A stretch of 19,021 bases of DNA, taken from NCBI GenBank assembly GCA_050257395.1, contig JBLMWU010000101.1, forward strand, positions 1 through 19,021, in the 5' to 3' direction. Position numbers and translations under genes: made by a program. This stretch comes from JAIRTY01 sp050257395. GTDB taxonomy: Bacteria > Actinomycetota > Actinomycetes > Streptosporangiales > Streptosporangiaceae. Position 1 is the stretch's first letter; each line of letters begins with the position of its first letter. Positions 14,030 to 19,021 of the stretch are shown here, piece by piece. Under the pieces are notes generated by a model. The model saw only the letters and a program-made list of their open reading frames with translations. It ran no database searches and was not told where the DNA came from.

Positions 14030-15240
14030 CGCGGCTGCCTCCGTCCGTCAAGTGCCAGGATCGCCTGCTGGTAGCTGGTGACAGCGGCCTGCGCGGCCGT
14101 CAGGTCGCACGGCGCTGTCCACAGCAGGTCACGGGCCTGCTGGAACCGCGCGGTCAGGTCCGCGTCCTCGGCCGCGCCGAGCTGGGCCGCCTTGGCCTGG
14201 TAGGCGTCGAGCAGGCCGCGCAGCTCGTCCCGCTGGCCCAGCAGGCCGGACGCCGCCCGTTCGGCGTCGCGGCACCGGTCCCGGGCCGCCGCGGCGTCCC
14301 GGCTGAGCGCATCCAGCTCGGCCGCGAGCCGGGTCCACCGGCCCTCGTCACGGAGCGGGCCGAGCGCGGCCAGCCTGGTGCGCAGGCTCGCCACCGATGG
14401 CGGCGGCGGGAGGACGGCGGCGACCTTGGCGGCTGCCTGCTCCCGGGCGGCCATGGCGTCCTGCCACGCGTCGGCCGCGGCCTGGCAGGCCGCCCGCACC
14501 GCGGCGATCCGCTGTTCGGCGTCCGTGCGCACCCGGGCGAGCTCGTTCACCCGGGCGGCGGCCGTGGCGGCCTGGGCGCGCAGCTGCTGCAGCGGCCCGG
14601 TGTCGACCCGGCCGCCGCGCCACAGCGCGAGCGGGTCGGTGTTGAGCACGCCGCGCAGCCGGGCCAGCTCGGCGCTGGCCGCCGCGAGCTGCCCGGCCAC
14701 CTCGTCGCCGAGCCCGGCGGACTGGCCGGTGGCGCCGTCCAGGGTGGCGCCGACCTCGCTGAGCCCGTCAGCCGTCTCGTTCCACACGCTCTCCGCCGCG
14801 GCGGTGGTCTCGGTGACCCTGGCGAACAGCCGCTTCATCTCGGTCACCGCCGCGGCCAGGGTGAGGCTGCTGCGGCCGCTGTCGGTGAGGTCGCGCCGGG
14901 CCAGCGGCGCGGGCGCCCGGGTGACCGCGACCGACGCGCCGGTGAGCAGCGCGGAGATCTCCGACAGCTCCTGGCTGCCCAGCCGGCGGCCGCTGCCCAG
15001 CAGCTCCGCGGCCCGGTCCACGGCGGCCTCGTAGGCGTTGAAGATGTCCCACAGGCCGGCGAGGTCGGCGGCAGCCTGCTGCCACGCCTGCTGCGACACG
15101 CCGGTCAGGGTGGCGCCCTCCAGCAGCCGCTTGCCGAAGCTGCCGTCGAGGTCCAGCAGGTTGGCCTGGATGCCGTCCCGCTCGGCGGACGCCGACGCCG
15201 CTGCTGCCGCCGCCTGCTCGCGATTCATCAGGAACGCCAT
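14026..15240 (-). CDS. Alanine-rich coiled-coil protein of unknown function
   Basis: This 404-residue, almost entirely helical protein is rich in Ala, Leu, Arg, Glu and Asp in heptad-like spacing, especially ~190-400 (for example ELARLRGVLNTDPLALWRGG, and then RVNELARVRTDAEQRIAAVR). There is no signal peptide, membrane segment, cysteine module or enzyme motif. The first 100 residues (SFGKRLLEGATL, then GLWDIFNAYEAAVDRAAELL) look like a folded helical head. It lies 3 nt behind GlnH and its stop overlaps the PknG ATG (ATGA), so it must be made together with both. I do not recognise a family. A cytoplasmic adaptor linking the GlnX membrane protein to the kinase is a reasonable guess from position only. 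Met5 is an alternative start; both have weak ribosome sites. Confidence 0.8.
   Translation of the reverse strand: MAFLMNREQAAAAAASASAERDGIQANLLDLDGSFGKRLLEGATLTGVSQQAWQQAAADLAGLWDIFNAYEAAVDRAAELLGSGRRLGSQELSEISALLTGASVAVTRAPAPLARRDLTDSGRSSLTLAAAVTEMKRLFARVTETTAAAESVWNETADGLSEVGATLDGATGQSAGLGDEVAGQLAAASAELARLRGVLNTDPLALWRGGRVDTGPLQQLRAQAATAAARVNELARVRTDAEQRIAAVRAACQAAADAWQDAMAAREQAAAKVAAVLPPPPSVASLRTRLAALGPLRDEGRWTRLAAELDALSRDAAAARDRCRDAERAASGLLGQRDELRGLLDAYQAKAAQLGAAEDADLTARFQQARDLLWTAPCDLTAAQAAVTSYQQAILALDGRRQPR
14038..14042 (-). promoter_or_regulatory. Ribosome binding site of pknG
   Basis: GGAGG on the minus strand, 8 nt before the ATG at 14029 and inside the end of the coiled-coil gene. 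The kinase can thus be initiated independently as well as by coupling. Confidence 0.6.
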
Positions 15241-15243
15241 GGC

Positions 15244-16218
15244 TCAGCCGTGGTAGTGGGCTGGCGGGGGAGCGGGCACCGGGCCGCCGACCCAGCGGGC
15301 GTAGCTCGCGGCCCACTGGCCGTTGCCGCGCAGCTGGGCGAGCACCGCGTTCACGAACCGGACGAAGTCGGGGTGCTGCCTGGAGATGGCCAGGCCGTAC
15401 GGCTCGTCGGTGAAACGCGGGCCGACGATCCGGGTCCACGGGTCCTGCGCGGCCAGGCCCGCCAGGATCGAGTCGTCGGTGGAGATGGCGCTGACCTTGC
15501 CCTGCTGCAGCAGCACCAGGCAGTCGGTCCAGTACGGCACCGCGACCGGGACCGGGTGGGACGCGGCGGCCTTGATGTTGGCCAGCGACGTGGAGCCGGT
15601 GGTGGCGCACACCTTCTTGCCGCCCAGGCCGGCCATGCCGCGGATCCCCGACCCGGCCAGCGCCAGCACCCGCTGGCCCGCGTCGTAGTACACGGTGGAG
15701 AAGTCGACCTGCTGCAGCCGCTCGCAGTTGATGGTCATGGTGTGGGCGACGATGTCCACCGCGCCGGACTGGATGTCGGGGATCCGCTGCGCGTCGGAGA
15801 TGGCCTTGTACTGGACCTTGTTCGGGTTCCCGAAGATGGCGGCGGCGACCGCGCGCACCATGTCGATGTCGAAGCCCTCGATCTTGCCGGTCAGCGGGTT
15901 GAGGTAGCCGAAGTGGTAGGTGTTCTGGTCCACGCCTGCGATGAGGTAGCCGCGGGCCCGGATCCTGGCCATGGTGGAGCCGGGTGTCACCTGCGGCGGG
16001 CCGCTGGGCCGCAGGCTCGCGGTGGGGTCGCAGGTGGCGGTCGCCGCGCGCGCGGCCGGCCGGGCCGGGTGCCCGAGGTGGCGGGCCGCGGTCACGGCCG
16101 CTGAGCCGGGTGCCGCACCCGCGGCCAGCATCGCCGTGGCCGTCAGCAGCGTGGGCAGCCCGAGCCAGGCCCGCAGCCGGAGCCGGCCGGGCCGCGTGCG
16201 CACGCCGGGCCGCTTCAC
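15244..16218 (-). CDS. glnH: GlnH-like extracytoplasmic amino-acid-binding protein
   Basis: From the GTG at 16218 this is 324 residues. The N-terminus has an Arg-rich segment and a hydrophobic core (LGLPTLLTATAMLAAGAA) ending in Ala-x-Ala sites near residues 35-41, so it looks secreted by signal peptidase I. The expected lipobox Cys is absent. The mature protein is a family-3 solute-binding domain: ARIRARGYLIAGVDQNTYHF, EGFDIDMVRAVAAAIFG, RIPDIQSGAVDIVAHTMTIN, VDFSTVYYDAGQRVLAL, KKVCATTGSTS and AISTDDSILAGLA. In mycobacteria GlnH senses aspartate/glutamate for the PknG pathway rather than feeding a transporter. No permease or ATPase genes are adjacent here, in line with that. The start is chosen because GTG overlaps the GlnX stop (GTGA) and GGAG lies 5 nt upstream. 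A longer open frame to 16797 lacks any signal sequence. Confidence 0.9.
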   Translation of the reverse strand: MKRPGVRTRPGRLRLRAWLGLPTLLTATAMLAAGAAPGSAAVTAARHLGHPARPAARAATATCDPTASLRPSGPPQVTPGSTMARIRARGYLIAGVDQNTYHFGYLNPLTGKIEGFDIDMVRAVAAAIFGNPNKVQYKAISDAQRIPDIQSGAVDIVAHTMTINCERLQQVDFSTVYYDAGQRVLALAGSGIRGMAGLGGKKVCATTGSTSLANIKAAASHPVPVAVPYWTDCLVLLQQGKVSAISTDDSILAGLAAQDPWTRIVGPRFTDEPYGLAISRQHPDFVRFVNAVLAQLRGNGQWAASYARWVGGPVPAPPPAHYHG

Positions 16219-17546
16219 CGGTACTCCGCCAGCCGCTGCGTGAGCCCCCTGGCGCAGCCGGCCGCCATCACCAGTGCCAGCACGATGACTCCTGCCTCCA
16301 GTCCGGTGAACGCGTCGCGCCCGGCCACCGCGCTCGCCTGGAACACCGCCTGGTCCGCGGCGATGCCTCTGGTGAGCGAGCTGTCCAGGCGGGTGAACAG
16401 GGTGCTGGAATGCCCGGATCCCGGGGTGGTCACCAGCGCGATCGCCCGCGTGTGCTGCCCGTTGTCGTCCAGGGACCGCACGGTCCGGTGCGCCGCGTAC
16501 CAGGCGGTGGCGGCGCGGGCGGCCGCGGCCGCCTGCGGGGCGCCCGGGCTGCCGGTGGCGGCGGTCGTAGCGGCGGTCAGCAAGGTCCCGGGCCCGGGAC
16601 CGAGCCGGTGCTGGGTGGCGAGGAAGTCCGTCTGGAAGCTGTCGTCGCCGCCGGCGTCGATCAGGGTGAGGCTCTCGTCGGCCCGTGCCTGCAGGGCCGC
16701 GATGTCCGCCGCGGCGAGCGCCGCCACCGGCCCTGACCCCTGGTCCCGGGCGTTCAGCAGGTCGGCGCGGGCCACGGTCAGCGCGACGGCCAGCCACAGC
16801 ACCGACACCACCGCGGCCGCGGACGCGATCAGCAGCCCCAGGTTGAGCACCCGGTGCGTGCGCCGGGACAGCCAGCGCTGCGCCCGGACCAGCACCACGC
16901 CTGCTGCCACGGCCGCGACCAGCAGCACGATGGCGAGCGGCAGCCCGGTCGCCCGCCCGCTGTCCGCGGCGAGCTGCGCGTCAGCCTGGGCGGACACCTT
17001 GCGCGCGGCCGGCAGCAGCGTGCCGCGCATGAGGCCGGACGCCTCCCGCAGGTAGGCCGCGCCCAGCGGCAGCCCGAGCCGGTTGTCGGCCCGGGCCGTC
17101 TCCACCTCGCCGGTGTAGACGGGCAGGTCCGAGGCGAGGGTGGCCAGGTCCCTGGCGGCGGCCGTGTGGCCGGCGATGGCGGTGGCGGCTTCCAGCCGGG
17201 ACGCTGCCTGCGCGATGTCGGCCTGGTAGCGCTGCCGGGCGGCGATCGGCTCCAGGCCGCCGGACAGGAACGCGGTGGCCGCGGTGGCGTCCGCGTCCGA
17301 CAGCGCCCGGTAGATCTGCTGCCCGTCCAGGCTGAGCGGCTCGCTGGTGCTGACCACGTCGGCCGCGCCGGCCGCCCGCACGCTCACCACCCAGGCCGCT
17401 ACCCCGCCCCAGATCAGGCACAGCGCCACCAGCCCGGCCAGCAGGGCCCGCAGCTTGCCGGGGGTGGTCCTGGCCCGCAGCCGCTGCGCCGCGGAGCGCG
17501 CCGTCATGGCCGGCGCCGCGTGCGGCGGATCCCCTACGGCTGTCAC
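16215..17546 (-). CDS. glnX: GlnX-like membrane sensor protein
   Basis: From the GTG at 17546 this is 443 residues. Four membrane segments are visible at ~34-56 (LLAGLVALCLIWGGVAAWVV), ~202-220 (LPLAIVLLVAAVAAGVVLV), ~235-260 (LLIASAAAVVSVLWLAVALT) and ~415-432 (GVIVLALVMAAG). Two helical, Ala/Asp-rich extracytoplasmic stretches (~57-200 and ~262-410) separate them. This matches the M. tuberculosis GlnX (Rv0412c) layout, and the gene sits before glnH and pknG in the same order. GlnX relays the state of GlnH to PknG across the membrane. No kinase or HAMP domain is visible. The open frame continues to a GTG at 17687 and an internal ATG at 17507 is also possible; the true start is uncertain (443, 430 or 490 residues). 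The last 4 nt overlap glnH. Confidence 0.78.
   Translation of the reverse strand: MTAVGDPPHAAPAMTARSAAQRLRARTTPGKLRALLAGLVALCLIWGGVAAWVVSVRAAGAADVVSTSEPLSLDGQQIYRALSDADATAATAFLSGGLEPIAARQRYQADIAQAASRLEAATAIAGHTAAARDLATLASDLPVYTGEVETARADNRLGLPLGAAYLREASGLMRGTLLPAARKVSAQADAQLAADSGRATGLPLAIVLLVAAVAAGVVLVRAQRWLSRRTHRVLNLGLLIASAAAVVSVLWLAVALTVARADLLNARDQGSGPVAALAAADIAALQARADESLTLIDAGGDDSFQTDFLATQHRLGPGPGTLLTAATTAATGSPGAPQAAAAARAATAWYAAHRTVRSLDDNGQHTRAIALVTTPGSGHSSTLFTRLDSSLTRGIAADQAVFQASAVAGRDAFTGLEAGVIVLALVMAAGCARGLTQRLAEYR
16224..16227 (-). promoter_or_regulatory. Ribosome binding site deciding the glnH start
   Basis: GGAG with a 5-nt spacer before the GTG at 16218. Together with the GTGA overlap it places the start there, directly in front of a signal peptide, rather than further upstream. 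Confidence 0.6.
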
Positions 17547-17791
17547 GGCCGCCCCCGTTTTCCTCGTGTCCAGGCGGGCACCGGATGCGCCATTCCGCCT
17601 CACTCTCCGCGGTCCGGCGGGCCCCAGCCCGCCCGACGATGCGAACCCCGAGAGCAGTCTGACGGATTTCTCCCCGCAACTCATCACAGAAAAGCAGATG
17701 GTGCCGAAACCGGTACATAACTCAGCGAGCCAGGCCCGCTGACCAGGTCACCTCCGGCGGGGCCGGGATCGCCGCGGTGGGTGGCGGTCTC
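17547..17791 (-). promoter_or_regulatory. Gap before glnX, likely promoter region
   Basis: This 245-nt stretch separates the Pro-rich FHA gene from the preferred glnX start. Around 17640-17725 it is clearly less GC-rich than its surroundings. A TATGTA on the minus strand (17714-17719) is a possible -10 box, but no good -35 stands 16-19 nt before it. The gap may hold the promoter for the glnX-to-FHA operon. Part of it may be coding if glnX starts at 17687. Confidence 0.3.
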
Positions 17792-19021
17792 CTATCGGCG
17801 GCCCGGTAACCGGGGGGGCCCGGACTCGTACCGGAAGCCCTGCGTGCCCACGAAGACACGGGTTCCGCCCTGCAGCGGCACCGGCCGGTTCGGCTCCAGC
17901 ATCTGCTCGCCGCGGGCGCCGGGCGGCAGGATGCGGGTGCCGTTCGCCGAGCCGAGATCGACCAGCCAGACCTGCCAGCCCTCCAGGTGCACCCGGGCGT
18001 GGATGCGGGACACCGTCATCTCCTCGTCCACGATCCGCAGCGGGTGCGCCTCACCTGCCATCACGGACGGATCCTGCGCCGGGTCCCGGCCCACGACGGC
18101 GTCGGCGTCCAGCATGAGGACCGAGTTGTCGTCGAGGATCAGGGCGCCGAGCGGCGGCCGGGGGCCGGGCTGCGGGGCCTGGCCGCGGCGCCTGGATGCT
18201 CCGCACACCGCGCAGTTGCGGGTCTCCGGATCTCCGAAGTGGCCGTTCTTGCAGAGCACGCCGAGCACGATCGGGGGGTTGGCGCCCGGGCCGGCGCCGT
18301 TGCCCGGGAAGCCGGCGCCTGGCGGCGGGACGTTGGCCGGGCCGGTCGGTTCCCGCACCGGTATGTCGGCGGCACCGGTCGGCTCGTGGAAGGGGACCGC
18401 TCCGATCGGCGGCGCCCCGGGCGGGGCTGGCGGGGGTGCGGGCGGGGCCGCGGCGAAGCCGGGCACCTGGGCCACCTCCGTCATGGGCCGCTGCGGCGGT
18501 CCGGGCGGGGGTCCCGCCCCGGGTCCGGGCGGTGGTTCGGCCCCGAGTCCGGGCGGTAGTCCCGCCCCGGGCCCCGGCAGTGGTCCCGCCCCAGGTCCGG
18601 GTGGTCCCGCCCCGGGGCCGGGCAGGGGCCCGGCCTGCGGCACGGCCGCGTGCCAGGGGTCGGCCGGCAGTGGCCCGCCTGGCAGCGGCCCGCCTGGCAG
18701 TGGCCCGCCTGGCAGTGGCCCGCCTGGCAGGGGCCCGGCCTGCGGCGGGGCCCCGCCCGGCAGATAAGCCGCTGGCGGCGGGGGCTGCGCCAGGTCGCCC
18801 GGCGGGGGAAACGCGGGCTCCGGCGCGCCCGGGCCGGGCCCGGCTGCGGCAGGATCCGGGACGGGGGGCCATATGGTTTCCTGCTCCGCGGCGTGCGGCT
18901 CACCGGCGGGCCCTCCAGGCGTCCCTGGCTCCGCGGATGCTTCCGGGGCAGGTGGCTCTGCGGCAAACGACCCGGCAGCAGCCGGCTCTGCGGCGAACGG
19001 CTCTGCGGCGAACGGCTCTGC
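17792..19021 (-). CDS. Pro-rich FHA-domain protein with zinc ribbon, 5' end outside the window
   Basis: The frame is open from the TAG at 17792 to the right edge (409 residues seen). The C-terminal FHA domain has VVGRDPAQDP, TVSRIHARVH and GSANGTRI, giving the Arg, Ser/His and Asn-Gly-Thr positions for phosphothreonine binding. In front of it is a C/H-C-C zinc module (CKNGHFG ... NCAVCGASRR). The rest is low-complexity: an Ala-Glu-Pro-Phe-Ala repeat at the edge, a Pro-Leu-Pro-Gly-Gly repeat, and 8-residue Pro/Gly/Ala units. A GTG at 18643 could start a 283-residue version, but in-frame low-complexity sequence of the same style continues upstream without a stop, so I treat the gene as longer. 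It precedes glnX on the same strand and probably reads the same kinase output. Confidence 0.82.
   Translation of the reverse strand, partial: AEPFAAEPFAAEPAAAGSFAAEPPAPEASAEPGTPGGPAGEPHAAEQETIWPPVPDPAAAGPGPGAPEPAFPPPGDLAQPPPPAAYLPGGAPPQAGPLPGGPLPGGPLPGGPLPGGPLPADPWHAAVPQAGPLPGPGAGPPGPGAGPLPGPGAGLPPGLGAEPPPGPGAGPPPGPPQRPMTEVAQVPGFAAAPPAPPPAPPGAPPIGAVPFHEPTGAADIPVREPTGPANVPPPGAGFPGNGAGPGANPPIVLGVLCKNGHFGDPETRNCAVCGASRRRGQAPQPGPRPPLGALILDDNSVLMLDADAVVGRDPAQDPSVMAGEAHPLRIVDEEMTVSRIHARVHLEGWQVWLVDLGSANGTRILPPGARGEQMLEPNRPVPLQGGTRVFVGTQGFRYESGPPRLPGRR
18501..18617. repeat. 24-bp tandem coding repeat (Pro/Gly/Ala octapeptide)
   Basis: About five imperfect units starting CCGGGCGG (18501, 18525, 18549, 18573, then a shorter one from 18597). 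They keep the reading frame and encode degenerate G-A-G-P-P-P-G-P units of the FHA protein's linker. Confidence 0.7.
18666..18740. repeat. 15-bp tandem coding repeat (Pro-Leu-Pro-Gly-Gly)
   Basis: Four near-perfect copies of GGCAGTGGCCCGCCT (18666-18725; one T-to-C change), plus a degenerate fifth. They are in frame and encode PLPGG units of the FHA protein. The near identity suggests recent expansion or slippage. Confidence 0.8.
18984..19021. repeat. 15-bp tandem coding repeat at the window edge (Ala-Glu-Pro-Phe-Ala)
   Basis: Two identical copies of GGCTCTGCGGCGAAC and the start of a third reach the edge. A diverged copy with GCGGCAAAC lies at about 18953-18967. The array is in frame with the FHA gene and probably continues outside. 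Confidence 0.7.

Noticed and set aside
11615..14074. An 819-codon plus-strand open frame opposite pknG
   Set aside because: Arg/Gly/Val-rich translation with no motif; it mirrors the codon bias of the clear kinase gene on the other strand.
15244..16218. A complete amino-acid ABC transporter
   Set aside because: Only the binding protein is present; no permease or ATPase gene lies in the window, and context favours the sensor role.
16219..16797. N-terminal extension of glnH to 16797
   Set aside because: The extension is Arg/Gly-rich, overlaps glnX fully in another frame, and would bury the signal peptide; the GTG at 16218 has a ribosome site and a 4-nt overlap.
18501..19021. Short regular repeats resembling a CRISPR array
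   Set aside because: Units are contiguous without spacers, multiples of three, and encode repeated peptides in the FHA reading frame.

Overview
The window is about 19 kb of very GC-rich DNA, with G or C at most third codon positions, frequent GTG starts and many start/stop overlaps. It carries an AfsR/SARP-type regulator and a mycobacterial-type GlnX-GlnH-PknG set. Together these point to a filamentous or otherwise high-GC actinomycete. The species cannot be named from the sequence. No tRNA, rRNA, CRISPR array, insertion sequence or origin was seen.

Left part (1-8.4 kb) is a mosaic of accessory and metabolic genes. A minus-strand Rieske ring-hydroxylating oxygenase (150-1499) shares its stop codon with the start of a PAS-domain protein that leaves the window. 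Divergent to it is a small secreted lipoprotein that may be a chagasin-like (I42) protease inhibitor. Next comes a broken proline-iminopeptidase-like hydrolase. It converges on a 1169-residue BTAD/AAA/TPR regulator, which lies 14 nt behind a GNAT acetyltransferase. A BBE-type FAD oxidoreductase runs divergently from the GNAT gene and ends at a perfect 13-bp hairpin.

Right part (8.4-19.0 kb) is a minus-strand phosphosignalling locus. In transcription order it reads: a Pro-rich FHA protein (starts outside the window); GlnX-like membrane protein; GlnH-like amino-acid-binding protein; a coiled-coil protein; a PknG-type Ser/Thr kinase with three zinc-ribbon motifs and TPRs; a PP2C phosphatase with two zinc ribbons; a VWA protein; and a second FHA protein with two zinc ribbons. 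Four junctions (GlnX/GlnH, coiled coil/PknG, PknG/PP2C, PP2C/VWA) overlap by exactly 4 nt (ATGA or GTGA), so translation is probably coupled.

For this locus I infer that an extracytoplasmic amino-acid signal (GlnH to GlnX) is passed to a PknG-type kinase. In mycobacteria this route controls GarA and glutamate metabolism. Here the kinase is co-encoded with a candidate opposing phosphatase, a VWA scaffold and phosphothreonine-reading FHA proteins, a composition that recalls the VWA-PP2C-kinase 'TerY-P' triads. The shared zinc-ribbon modules and the inserted coiled-coil gene are the features most worth following up.
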